38,363 nucleotides of DNA from an uncultured Clostridia bacterium (GCA_948857205.1 CAQPRV010000015.1:1-38363), one strand, 5' to 3'. Positions 19,685-29,193 are shown, counted from the stretch's first letter. The notes: generated by a model from the sequence alone, not told the origin. Program-made: numbers and translations.

Positions 19685-22600
19685 ATGAAATTAAAAAGAA
19701 TTATTGCAGGGATATTATTAAGTGTAATATTTATAGCACAAATTAGTATAATTCCCTTTAACAATTTTGTATATGCAGAAGACGCAGAAGGTCCAAATGC
19801 TTCAAAATTCCACTATCAACAATTAAATGATGTTGCAAAAAATGTATACAATGGAATTTATGATATGTATGTTCAAGGAATTTTAAAAACAGGAACAAAT
19901 ACCTTTGATCTTGCAAAAGATGACAAATATGTTACACAAGATCAACTTGAAAATTACATGAAAGGAGATACAGAGTTAAAAAATGCAATGAATGCAGCAA
20001 GATATGCATTTTATGCAGACTATCCTGAAGTTTTCTACATGAATTTTCAAAAGCTTTTTCTAAGAGTAACAAAAGACTCTGAAAATAGATATCATGCAAA
20101 TATCGGTTCAGGAAGTCTAAAAAATTATTATATAGATGGTTTTACAAACCAAGAGCAAGTAGAGGAAGCAATAATAGAATTTAACAATAGAGTAAATGAA
20201 ATTGTTGAAAATACAAAAAATCTAAAAGTAGAAGAAGGAAAAAATCTTAAAGTAGAACAAATAAAATACGTACATAACGAAATTATTTATAATACATCTT
20301 ATAGACTAGAAAGTGACTGTACAGAAGGAAATGAAGGATTTTTAGGAACACCTTATGGTTCTCTAGTAAAAAAACAAGCAGTATGTGAAGGATATGCAAG
20401 AGCATTAAAAACTATATTAGATAAAGTAGGAATTAACTGTATACTTGTACAAGGAACACATCAAAATGAAGGTTCAGCAGCAATGCCACACATGTGGAAC
20501 TATGTTCAAATAGAAAAAGAAAGTAATGCTAGAACAAGAGCAGTAGAAAAAGTATGGTATGCAGTAGATGCTACAATAGACGATCCATTTACACGTACAC
20601 ATGTAATAGATGACAAAGATATATTACCAGGTGAAGATATAGTAGAAGGCTTCGAAAATACAAGATATTGTATTGTTGGAGCAGAATCTATGAGAAAAGA
20701 ACATTTAGCTATTGAAGAAGTAGAAGTAGCAGGAAATTATAAATTTAAATATCCTGAATTATGTAATGAAGATTATGGTTCAGAAAAAATTTTAAGTAAA
20801 GAAGGATTATCTGTACAATATAAAGAAAATGGAACAGAAACAGAAGAATATAAATGTGGTGATTATATTGTAAGCTATAATGGAAAAGGATATATTGAAG
20901 CAGCAAAAGAAGGAAAATACATAATGATGAAAACTCATTATTATAGACCAGGAGATAAAGAATGGGATATAAGCAAATGGGCATATTTTGTACCAGATGT
21001 TTATGCAGGAGGCTTTAAAGACAATGGAGACCATATTTATATCAATATACCTAATTCAGAATATGTTGAATTTGCTGTAACAACTCTAGCGCCTGGAGAT
21101 TATGTAAGCGATCCAAAATATTTAGCATATCAAGGTGATGAATCTGACTTTGTAGTACAAACAGGAAAATTATATAATCCAAGTGGAACCTATAAAGGTA
21201 AACCATATATAAAAACACAAACTCCAGCAGCAACATCAAGTCTTGCAGTAGGACCTACATATCATATAGATGTTACATATACAGATGATTTAGTATTAGC
21301 AGAAGGAGCAACAGAAGCTGGATATAAAATGGACTCTACAGGAGCAACAGGTGCAGAAAAATCAGAAATAACAAATTTTGTTTTTGATGGAAAAAATAGA
21401 ATAACTTTTGATTTAAAATTTAGTAAAATGTATGCAGATGATGGTGCAAGTTATCATATATATATTACAGGATTAGTTGGTAAAAATAGTGGAAAAGCGC
21501 CAATGGAGATAAGCTATGGTGCAATAAACCCTATTTTATGTAACTTCCGTATGAATGCAGCAAAAAATTGGGAAGTGTTTGCAAGACCAACACTTATTGA
21601 AAATGAAGATTTATCTATGAATGGTTGGGAAACAAGCGATGGAGAACCAGTATCAGAAAAATTAAAGAGTAGAATTGCACTTGTAACAACTAAAACAACA
21701 AAAACAGAAAAAGAAGCAATGACAAATTTAATGGAAAATCAATTACAAAATCAAGAACTAGTAACAAGTGAAACCTATAATATATCATTAAATGTATGTA
21801 AAAAATATGTTGTAAAAACTGGACATAGATTAAGATTATCAGTTGGTTTTCCAGCAGGATATGGACCAGAAGACGCAGGAGTAACTTTTAAAGCATATCA
21901 CTTTATGAGAAATGACGCAGGAGAAGTAACAGGAGTTGAAGAAATTCCATGTGTAGTAACACCTTATGGTTTAGTTATAACATGTAATTCTTTTAGTCCA
22001 TTTGCAATTGCAGTAGTAGAAAATGATGGAACAGAAGTACAAAAAAATAAATCAGTAGTAGTATCAACTTCAGAGGGTGGAAATATTAGTGGAGCAAATA
22101 GAGAAGAAGGAAACATTATTACACTTGCAGAAGGTGAATCAAAAGATATCACTGTTCAAGCAGACGAAGGATACGAAATAGAAAAAGTAACTATTTGTGG
22201 ACAAGCAATAGATATGAATACAAAATCAAGTAAAGAAGCAATTGATTTAACAATAGGTTATGATGATATTAAAGATGGAAACTGTATTGTTAGTGCAAGC
22301 TTTGTTGCAAAAGAAGTAATTGCAAGCGAAGAAGCAAGAGGAGAAGTAGTAGCTGAACCAATAGTTACACCAGTAATAGCTACAATACCAATTGAAAAAA
22401 TAGCTAATTTAAATGGAAAATTAGAATTAAATCCAACAGTAGAAGAAACAGAAGGAATACTAACTTACCAATGGTATAAAGATGGTGTAAAATTAGAAGG
22501 AAAGAAAAATAAAATTTTAACAATAGAAAATCTTACAGAAGCAGATGCAGGAAAATATATGGTAAAAGTTACAACAACAATAGGAGGAGAAAGCAAAGAA

Positions 22601-23485
22601 ACACAAAGTAATGAATGCACAGTATCTATTACAGGACTTGAAATTTCTATTGAATCAACTGATAAAACAGTAGACTTAAAGAAATTAAAACCAGGAAACG
22701 AATTTGAAGTAGATTTTAATATTAAAAAGTTAACTAATCTTGAAAGAGGCATAATATCATTAATGGGACAACTAGAATATGATACTAATCTATTAGAAAA
22801 AATTAGTGTTACTGGAAAAAACGGATGGAAGTTAGACAACAAATCTTTTAATGAAAAGAACTTTAAATTTATAACAGACAAAGATGAAGAAGCTACAGAA
22901 GTAGGAACAATGTTTACAATTAGATTTAAAGTAAAGGATACAGTAGATACTTCAGTAGAAACAGGAATTAAAATTAAAAACCTTGCAGCAAGTGGTGGAT
23001 ATGGAGTAATAACAGCAAGTGATGCTAATTTAGAAATTGGTGTTGAAATATCAGAAGAACCACCAGTTGTTGAGAAAATTACATCAGATGTTTATACTAT
23101 TGATGACAAAGATAAAGACATTTCAAAGATAACATGTGGTACAACAGTAGCACAATTTAAAAAGAATGTAACAACAACAGTTCCTAAAGTAGTATTTTTA
23201 GATAAAGAAGGAAATACTTTAGGTGAAGATAGTGTTCTTGCAACTGGAATGAAAGTTAAAGTTGGTGAAACTTTAGAATATACTTTAGTAGTTGCTGGAG
23301 ATATTGATGGAACTGGAGAAATTACTGTTAATGATTTAGCAAAAATAAAATTACATTTAATTGAATATGAACTATTAACAGGAATTCAATTAAAAGCAGC
23401 AGATGTAGATAAAGATACTGAGGTTTCAGTAAATGATGCAGCTCTAATTAAATTAGTATTAATTGGATTAGCAGAAGCAAAATAA
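19685..23485 (+). CDS. Secreted transglutaminase-like / Ig / cohesin / X / dockerin protein
   Basis: The 1266-residue protein has a signal peptide (cleavage after VYA at residue 31). A transglutaminase-like domain covers about residues 180-310, with Cys234 in AVCEGYARAL, His269 in PHMWNYV and Asp295 in YAVDATID, the standard Cys-His-Asp triad. The stretch 310-790 is beta-rich and not recognised. A beta-rich bacterial repeat lies at about 791-885, an Ig-like domain at 895-985 (LTYQWYKDG, ADAGKYMV), a cohesin at about 986-1140, an X module with TTVAQFKKNV at 1145-1203, and a dockerin at 1204-1266. Having both cohesin and dockerin, it can be a catalytic link in a chain with the 5373 gene product. 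The enzyme may cut or crosslink proteins; which one cannot be decided here. It has its own promoter and terminator. Confidence 0.85.
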   Translation: MKLKRIIAGILLSVIFIAQISIIPFNNFVYAEDAEGPNASKFHYQQLNDVAKNVYNGIYDMYVQGILKTGTNTFDLAKDDKYVTQDQLENYMKGDTELKNAMNAARYAFYADYPEVFYMNFQKLFLRVTKDSENRYHANIGSGSLKNYYIDGFTNQEQVEEAIIEFNNRVNEIVENTKNLKVEEGKNLKVEQIKYVHNEIIYNTSYRLESDCTEGNEGFLGTPYGSLVKKQAVCEGYARALKTILDKVGINCILVQGTHQNEGSAAMPHMWNYVQIEKESNARTRAVEKVWYAVDATIDDPFTRTHVIDDKDILPGEDIVEGFENTRYCIVGAESMRKEHLAIEEVEVAGNYKFKYPELCNEDYGSEKILSKEGLSVQYKENGTETEEYKCGDYIVSYNGKGYIEAAKEGKYIMMKTHYYRPGDKEWDISKWAYFVPDVYAGGFKDNGDHIYINIPNSEYVEFAVTTLAPGDYVSDPKYLAYQGDESDFVVQTGKLYNPSGTYKGKPYIKTQTPAATSSLAVGPTYHIDVTYTDDLVLAEGATEAGYKMDSTGATGAEKSEITNFVFDGKNRITFDLKFSKMYADDGASYHIYITGLVGKNSGKAPMEISYGAINPILCNFRMNAAKNWEVFARPTLIENEDLSMNGWETSDGEPVSEKLKSRIALVTTKTTKTEKEAMTNLMENQLQNQELVTSETYNISLNVCKKYVVKTGHRLRLSVGFPAGYGPEDAGVTFKAYHFMRNDAGEVTGVEEIPCVVTPYGLVITCNSFSPFAIAVVENDGTEVQKNKSVVVSTSEGGNISGANREEGNIITLAEGESKDITVQADEGYEIEKVTICGQAIDMNTKSSKEAIDLTIGYDDIKDGNCIVSASFVAKEVIASEEARGEVVAEPIVTPVIATIPIEKIANLNGKLELNPTVEETEGILTYQWYKDGVKLEGKKNKILTIENLTEADAGKYMVKVTTTIGGESKETQSNECTVSITGLEISIESTDKTVDLKKLKPGNEFEVDFNIKKLTNLERGIISLMGQLEYDTNLLEKISVTGKNGWKLDNKSFNEKNFKFITDKDEEATEVGTMFTIRFKVKDTVDTSVETGIKIKNLAASGGYGVITASDANLEIGVEISEEPPVVEKITSDVYTIDDKDKDISKITCGTTVAQFKKNVTTTVPKVVFLDKEGNTLGEDSVLATGMKVKVGETLEYTLVVAGDIDGTGEITVNDLAKIKLHLIEYELLTGIQLKAADVDKDTEVSVNDAALIKLVLIGLAEAK

Positions 23486-23517
23486 TATATATAAATCAAT
23501 ATATAGTAGATTTAGAT

Positions 23518-23565
23518 AAAAAATAACTAGAAATTAGAAAAAAAGCTAATTATCTAGTTATTTTT
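23518..23565 (+). terminator. Terminator after the cohesin/dockerin gene
   Basis: Imperfect hairpin with arms near 23518-23536 and 23546-23561 and a T-run to 23566. It resembles the 2466-2510 terminator. The dispersed repeat copy A starts directly at its T-run. Confidence 0.75.
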
Positions 23566-23658
23566 TATACAATAGGAAAGTTATAATCGATAGACCTTTG
23601 AGATTTTCTCCTTGTAGTTAAAAACTCAAATTGGGCGAGAACAAATTAAAGAAAATCT
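23566..23658. repeat. Dispersed structured repeat, copy A (hairpin arm deleted)
   Basis: It shares a long stretch with copies at 32084-32208 and 38280-38363. The first hairpin arm is present but the second arm and about 23 bases are missing. The core from TTTGAGATTTTCTC to AGAAAATCT is retained, with TTTGAG/CTCAAA and AGATTTTCT/AGAAAATCT pairings. Confidence 0.8.
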
Positions 23659-23676
23659 TTGATTTTCTTATTTTTT
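23649..23676 (+). terminator. Hairpin with T-run at the end of repeat copy A
   Basis: Arms AAGAAAATC (23649-23657) and GATTTTCTT (23661-23669) with a 3-base loop and T-run 23671-23676. The left arm belongs to the repeat, so the repeat contributes half of a terminator here. Confidence 0.55.
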
Positions 23677-23703
23677 CTATTCTAGAAAAATAGAAAATTT
23701 TGA

Positions 23704-23731
23704 TTGAAATACCATATTTATATGATATAAT
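23704..23731 (+). promoter_or_regulatory. Promoter of the LRR/DUF6273 gene
   Basis: TTGAAA at 23704-23709, a 16-base spacer and TATAAT at 23726-23731. It lies downstream of the possible alternative start at 23700, which supports ATG 23772 as the real start. Confidence 0.65.
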
Positions 23732-23771
23732 ATTATGTGAAAAAATGCATATATTTAAGGAAAGGAAAAAT

Positions 23772-26607
23772 ATGGAGAGGAAAGACTTAAGAAAAAGAAT
23801 TATTCCAAAAATCATTAGAGATGAGTCTGGAAATATTAAAAATGATGAATCTGGTACAAAGGATTTAATATACATAGATAGTTATAATGAGCAATATGAT
23901 GGAAAAAAAACGGATATGGAGAGAAGAGTATCTGCTACTGACTATGCTCAAATGAATAATGCTTATATATATGATAATTTAAAAACTTATACTGGTAAGC
24001 AAACTACTTTAGTATTGCTTCGCAATGCCTATGATAGTCTTACTGCATGTTGTATAGATGGTGATGGAGAGTTTTTTAGAGGAGTTTCTGGTTTTAGACA
24101 GATAGCCTTGTGTCCATCTTTGCATTATCAATTTCCATTTGGTAGCTCTAAACAAAGTGAGTTACAATTTCAGAATAATCAAAAAAAAGAAGATATAAGC
24201 GAAGAATATGATATAAGAGAAGTAAAAGATATAAAAGGGGAAACAATATATCACACTTTGCAAATAGGTGAATATCCAAAAACAAAAGCAGATGAAAATT
24301 TAAGTCAGACTTTAGAATTAGTATATCATGGTGGAAAAATAAAAGAAGATATTTTATGTACTGGTAGATGGTATTCATGCAATGGGCAAAAAGAAGAAAA
24401 TAAAGACTATGCAGGAAAACATAGTCCAGAATTTGAGTACAAAGGTAATAGATATGTTCGTATTATATCACGTCCAAATGATGGAGGGAACAAATATACA
24501 GATGGAACAGTGGCTGGAAAAGATGGAACAGTAAGATGGGTAAAAGTAGAGCCAATTTCTTTTAAAATAATAAATTGGGATGAAATGCCTAAAAACATCA
24601 ATCCAAAAGGAAATGAAAAAGCAGAATATTTTGATTTAAGAGCAGAAGAAGCAATTATTTCGAATCTTCCATTTCATTCAAATAGTGTAAGTTGGAAAGA
24701 CAATCCTATTCGTGGTTTTTTAAATGGAATAGATATTAGAAAAATATCTTTAATGGATAATATAGAATATAATTCAAGTAGAGAAGGAAATTTTACAGGA
24801 GAAGAGAACTTTTTAAATGAGGCCTTTAATTTATCAAGACAACCAAAGATAGAATATACAATACCAGATAGTGAAACAGAAATACCAGATGATGCTTTTA
24901 ATGGTTGTATAACCTTAAAAAAATTAATAATACATAAGGGTATTAAAGCTATTGGGAAAAGAGCTTTTGAAGGACTTGCTTTTAAATATGCATATAAAAC
25001 AGAAACAGGAGAATTAATATTTGCACAAGAGCTTCCTAAAGATAAAGAAGAATATAAAGAAGTATTAGAAGTTAGTAAAATAACAGAAGCTTTTGAAGGA
25101 TTTGATTATAGTATATTATTACAAAGAGATAAATTAGATGAAATAATTAATATTAGTGAAACTTTGAATAAGAAAAAATTTAAAATACCATATGTATATG
25201 GATTAGAATTAATTAAAAGTGGCAAAGCAGAATCTTTTTGTGAAAATAGCGATTTTAGATTTTTTAAAAATGAGATACCACAAATAAATGATTTTTTATT
25301 AGATTTTCCAGAAGAAGAAAGATTAGACTTTTTTAAATTTGCAAGTAACTTAGGGTGTTTTTCATTAGAAAAAATGGTAGATAAAAATGGAAGAGATACA
25401 CAAGTTACCGTAGCTCAAAAATCATCATCTTTACTTGCAAAACTTTTAAAAACTGAGGGGCTGAGACTGCGGTAAATATCATGAATTATTTACTTCTTTA
25501 CCAATTGATGTTATAAATAATCAGGAATTTTTGAAATTTTTATCTGAAGAAAAGATAAAAAAGATAAAAGATGATAAGGGAAATACTATAAAAAAAGAAA
25601 AGAAATTTGAGAAGTTAGAGTTAATTTTAAAGTTAGAAAGAGATTATCCTGGAATTTTTATTAAGCTAATGACAAACTTTGAGGTAGCAAAATCACATAG
25701 AGAAAGTCTAGATGAAAATGGAAAGCCAATAGAAGTTTCTTGGGAGGAAGCTTTAAAAAGATTTTATTTAAATAATAAATATGAAAAAATAACAAATGAA
25801 AATGAGGATATTGCAGAGTTATTTCAAAGTAAAGGTCTTTCACAGGAAGTCTTTGATAAAGCAAGTGAATTAAGGAAAGAAGCCAAAGCTAGAGAGGTTT
25901 CAGAGCATATATTGGAAAAGCCAATAAAAGAAGAAACAATTTTAGATAGTATAGAAAAAATAAAAAGTCAAACTGAAGAGAAATTAACAGAGGGGTTGCA
26001 AGTTATAGAGGAACTATATAATAAAGGATTTACATATGAATGGCTTAGCAAAATGGATCCTCATAATAGTATAATGGGATTGTTTGTAAATTGTTGTGGA
26101 ACTATAACAAGTAAACATTATGGGAAAGATATTGCTAAGGCAAGTATACTTGCTCCAGATGTGCAAAATTTAGTTATTAGAAATGAAAAAGGTAATATAA
26201 TATCAAAAGGAACAATGTATGTAAATAAAGAGGAAGGTTATGCAGTTATTAACGACTTTGAACTTAATAAAAAATATAGAAATCATGAAGACGATATTTT
26301 TTCAGGAAAATATAAGGTTGAGGAAACAAGTCCAGAGGAACAAGAAAGGGAAAAAATTTTTGAAGCCTTTCAAAGAGGTCTTAGTGCATTTATAGAAGAG
26401 TATGATAAACAAAATCCAGAAAAACCAATAACTCAAGTAAATATTGGTATGGGTTATAATAGACTAAAAAAACAAGTTGAAAAATTAAAAAAAGCAACGT
26501 CGAATTTTACTGTTCCATCTGAATATGATTTTCAAGATGCAAGCAAAAATGCACAATACATTCTGTATAAAAAATCAGAAGAAAAATATAAAGGAGAAAA
26601 TAGATGA
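23772..26607 (+). CDS. Large unknown protein with DUF6273-like and BspA-type LRR parts, needs a +1 frameshift
   Basis: ATG 23772 follows AAAGGAAAAA. The first frame gives 567 residues and stops at TAA 25473, straight after an in-frame CGG. The second frame (no good start of its own) continues to 26607. Reading GGT instead of CGG joins them into 944 residues without gap. Visible parts: a DUF6273-like region at about residues 150-270 (YHTLQIGEYP, CTGRWY, VRWVKVEPI); a short leucine-rich repeat of the BspA type at about 375-400 (IPDDAFNGC, IGKRAFEG); a helical middle; and a C-terminal domain at about 760-930 that may resemble a GNAT fold (VQNLVIRNEKGNIISKGTMY, then an amphipathic helix and QVNIGMGYN). 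There is no signal peptide, so it is probably cytoplasmic. Function unknown. The next gene overlaps by 4 bases. Confidence 0.7.
25470..25472 (+). other. CGG recoding site 2 (+1 frameshift)
   Basis: Frame 1 reads CTG-CGG-TAA; skipping C gives CTG-(C)-GGT-AAA. The new frame has a TGA at 25462-25464 and the old frame ends at 25473-25475, so the shift can happen only at AGA, CTG or this CGG. Confidence 0.6.
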
Positions 26608-27008
26608 TGAATTTAAGCCAAACTAAGCTTGTAGGACTAACTATGGAACTTGATTTAAAAGCTAGAGAATATAATGAATTATGTGATAAATTGGAACAAG
26701 TAAAACAAAGCAATATCAAACAAGAAGATGGGAAATTATTAGAATTAAAGAAATTATTTCAGAAAAACCATGATGAGATAATAGAAATAAATAAACAAAT
26801 AAATCAATTAAAAGAAACAGAAAAATATATAGAAAAACAAAAGTTGAAAAAATATGATACAACGAATTTATTTAAAACAAAGAGCACAGACTTTTCTAAA
26901 AACAAAGAAGAAGAGAAGCTTAATATATCTGTTGTTAAAGCTAAAAAAAGTATATTTGAAAGATTAATAAAAAAAATAAAGAGATTCTTTAGTAGAGATA
27001 AAAAGTAA
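26604..27008 (+). CDS. Small coiled-coil protein
   Basis: The 134-residue protein is highly charged with a long predicted coiled coil (about residues 10-80, heptad-like Leu, Ile and Lys spacing) and a strongly basic tail (FERLIKKIKRFFSRDKK) that could bind membrane or nucleic acid. AAAGGAGAAAATAG precedes the start. Its ATG overlaps the TGA of the LRR protein gene, so the two are coupled and probably act together. No family recognised. Confidence 0.65.
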   Translation: MMNLSQTKLVGLTMELDLKAREYNELCDKLEQVKQSNIKQEDGKLLELKKLFQKNHDEIIEINKQINQLKETEKYIEKQKLKKYDTTNLFKTKSTDFSKNKEEEKLNISVVKAKKSIFERLIKKIKRFFSRDKK

Positions 27009-27087
27009 AAATTGTTCTAAATAGTAAAAATATGAGAGATAGATATTATAAACAAAGAGTTTTTCAAAAATATATAAGTATCTAAAA

Positions 27088-27137
27088 AATAATAAATCTT
27101 TGAATTACTTACGTATTTTCAAAGATTTTTATTATTA
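27088..27137. terminator. Bidirectional terminator between the coiled-coil gene and sodC
   Basis: Hairpin AAATCTTTGAA (27094-27104) and TTCAAAGATTT, extended by A/T pairs on both sides. The genes are convergent, so it can serve both. Loop and stem layout match the hairpins at 35716 and 38241. Confidence 0.7.
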
Positions 27138-27171
27138 TAATTTAAAATAATTTAACTATTTTTAACCCTAA

Positions 27172-27631
27172 TTATCTTGTAATTTTACCACAAGCAATTT
27201 TTGTTCCAGAATTTCCGACTTGGTTGAGTAGTAAAATCATCAGGTGAGTCATGTATTATAATAACTCTTCCTATTATATCTTTTATTTCAAACTTATTAA
27301 TTAAAACACTCATATAAGCATAACCCTTATTTTCAATTAATGGTGGAAGGTCTCCAACATGGAAAGGATGAGGACAATTTGTAGGATTTAAATGACTTTT
27401 ACTATTAGAAAATTCATCTTTTGAATCACCAGTGCAAGAATTTCCTTCATGTATATGAAAACCAAAAAATTTACCAGTACATTTATTAAATGATTGAGGT
27501 AATCCCTTAATTTTAGCAGTAACTAAAACACCTTCTTTAGTTCCTTTAAAAGTAACAGTACCATCAATTTTTGGATATTTCTTTCCACCTTTAATATGTG
27601 CTTTTGCAGTATTAAAAAAATATGAAATCAT
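27172..27631 (-). CDS. sodC: Cu/Zn superoxide dismutase, needs a +1 frameshift near the C-terminus
   Basis: The 152-residue product dismutes superoxide with a Cu/Zn centre. Metal-ligand histidines are in FFGFHIHEG and in the HLNPTNCPHPFH segment, with a later His in VIIIHDSPDD. The start is ATG at 27631 (minus) because AGAGGTG lies 7 bases before it; an upstream TTG is too close. The plain reading ends TTQPSRKFWNKNCLW, which is not a family end. Skipping the C of CGG (27217-27215) gives TTQPSGNSGTKIACGKITR, the conserved family terminus holding the disulfide cysteine and the basic residue near copper. The stop is then at 27172-27174. No signal peptide, so cytoplasmic. It is divergent from the insertion sequence. 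Confidence 0.9.
27215..27217 (-). other. CGG recoding site 3 (+1 frameshift in sodC)
   Basis: Codon 139, AGT-CGG-AAA on the minus strand. Conservation fixes the shift here: Ser138 must be followed by Gly-Asn-Ser-Gly, which is exactly AGT-(C)-GGA-AAT-TCT-GGA. Confidence 0.75.
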
Positions 27632-27676
27632 AAACAAACACCTCTTAATTCATAGTATTCAAAAAATGAAAAAATG

Positions 27677-27708
27677 TTAAAACAATACAGTTCTAACGAA
27701 TAAAAAAT
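27677..27708 (+). repeat. Left terminal inverted repeat of the insertion sequence
   Basis: Pairs with 29338-29369. The inner 15 bases TAACGAATAAAAAAT match perfectly. Confidence 0.8.
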
Positions 27709-27822
27709 AAAAGAGGAAAAAAGGTAGTAAAAATAATAAAATTTTGCTACTTTTTTTTAATAAAAAATAATTTTTCGCACAAATGTGATAAAATATAGGT
27801 GAAAAGAAAGAAGGTGGTATAT

Positions 27823-29193
27823 ATGAAAAAGGAATTTTCAAAAAATACAACAGAAGTATTTACGAAAACAATGTTTCACTATGTACCAGAAATACTAAAG
27901 TATATAGATGAAATAAAAGATCCAAGGAAAAGAAAAAATTATTCAATGAGATATCTAATAATGTCAGAAATGATAATGTTTTTGAGTGAAGGAAGGTCAC
28001 AGAGATTTACAGAAACGGCATATAAAGAAACAAAATATTTAGAAAATATAAGAAAAATAATAAAAGAAGAAGTAGAAACAATACCAGATGCAGAAATATA
28101 TACAGATGTATTTTCAAGAATAGAAAAAGAGGAAATAGAAGAATTACAGTATAAAATAAATTATAAAATGATAAGAAATAAAATATATGAAGATTCAAAA
28201 ATATTAGGAAAATATAATATAGTAATAGATGGAACAAGATTCCAAAAAGCACATTATGAAGTAAGTCCAGAGTGGTTAAGCCAAACAAAAGAAGGAAAAA
28301 CAACATGGTATTTATCAATGTTGGAAATGAAATTAATAGCAAAAGAAATGGCAATATCAATAATGAGTGAGATGATAAAAAATGAAGATAAAAGAGAAGA
28401 AGAAGAAACAGAGGAAGAAATAAATCAAAAGAGTGAAGAAGAAATAAAGCAAGATTGCGAAATAAATGCAACAAAAAGATTATTGAGGAAGTTTAGAAAA
28501 AAGTATCCAAGATTACCAGTAAGAATAATAGCAGATTCATTGTATCCATCAAAAAAGTTAATGAAAATGAGTGAAGAACAAAATGTAGAATATATATTTG
28601 TATTAAAGGATAAAAAAATACCAACATTAACCAAGGAATTGTTAGATTTAGTGAGTTTACCAGAAGGAAATAGATATATAGTAGAAAATGAAAAGGAAAT
28701 AATATTAACAATGTGGGAAAATGAAATAGATTATGAAGGAATAAAAACAAATATAATAAGGCAAATAAAGAAAAATAAAAAAGATGGAAAAAATGCAATA
28801 TGGATGTGGATGACAAATAGAAAAATAACAAAAGAAAATATAAATAAGATAATATATTGTGCAAAGTTAAGGGACTATATAGAAAATCAAGGATTTAAGG
28901 AACAAAAAGTAACAAGTGGAATAGATTTAGAACATGTATATTCAAAAGATATAAAAGCAATAAAAGTAATATATACAATAATACAAATAACACACTTGAT
29001 AATGCAAATAATGGAACATTCAGATATATGTGAAGAATTCAAAAAAAAATATGGAAGCGTAAAGGTATTTCGAAGAAAGTTTTATGCTCACATAACAGAA
29101 AAAGAAATAAACATAGAACAAATACAAATCAAAATACAAATACGCTTCGATAAGTCAACATTAAGTTATACAAATTATACAAAAGAACATTGA
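27823..29193 (+). CDS. DDE-type transposase
   Basis: The 456-residue protein is intact. The likely first Asp is in NIVIDGTRF and the second in VRIIADSLYPSKK, followed by a 'VEYIFVLKDKK' strand, the layout of DDE transposases. A lysine/glutamate-rich insertion lies around residues 190-220. ATG 27823 is preceded by AAGGTGG, which I prefer over an upstream GTG at 27799. CGA and CGC arginine codons occur near the C-terminus, so these are decoded. I cannot fix the IS family from sequence alone; an IS4-like or unclassified group is likely. Confidence 0.82.
   Translation: MKKEFSKNTTEVFTKTMFHYVPEILKYIDEIKDPRKRKNYSMRYLIMSEMIMFLSEGRSQRFTETAYKETKYLENIRKIIKEEVETIPDAEIYTDVFSRIEKEEIEELQYKINYKMIRNKIYEDSKILGKYNIVIDGTRFQKAHYEVSPEWLSQTKEGKTTWYLSMLEMKLIAKEMAISIMSEMIKNEDKREEEETEEEINQKSEEEIKQDCEINATKRLLRKFRKKYPRLPVRIIADSLYPSKKLMKMSEEQNVEYIFVLKDKKIPTLTKELLDLVSLPEGNRYIVENEKEIILTMWENEIDYEGIKTNIIRQIKKNKKDGKNAIWMWMTNRKITKENINKIIYCAKLRDYIENQGFKEQKVTSGIDLEHVYSKDIKAIKVIYTIIQITHLIMQIMEHSDICEEFKKKYGSVKVFRRKFYAHITEKEINIEQIQIKIQIRFDKSTLSYTNYTKEH

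Noticed and set aside
5373..23485. Reading the cluster as a cellulosome.
   Set aside because: No glycoside hydrolase, cellulose-binding module or multi-cohesin scaffold is seen; the enzymes are peptidase- or transglutaminase-like.
25455..25475. GGGGCTGAGA looks like part of a TPP riboswitch.
   Set aside because: It lies inside a coding frame and the other conserved TPP elements are not present around it.
25440..25475. A prfB-like programmed frameshift (internal Shine-Dalgarno plus slippery stop).
   Set aside because: GAGGGG is too far from the stop, and the other two CGG sites have no such sequence; CGG itself is the common factor.
28007..28474. A 155-codon minus-strand frame, very rich in Leu and Phe, within the transposase gene.
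   Set aside because: It is the complement of a Lys/Glu/Ile-rich coding region, with no start signal.
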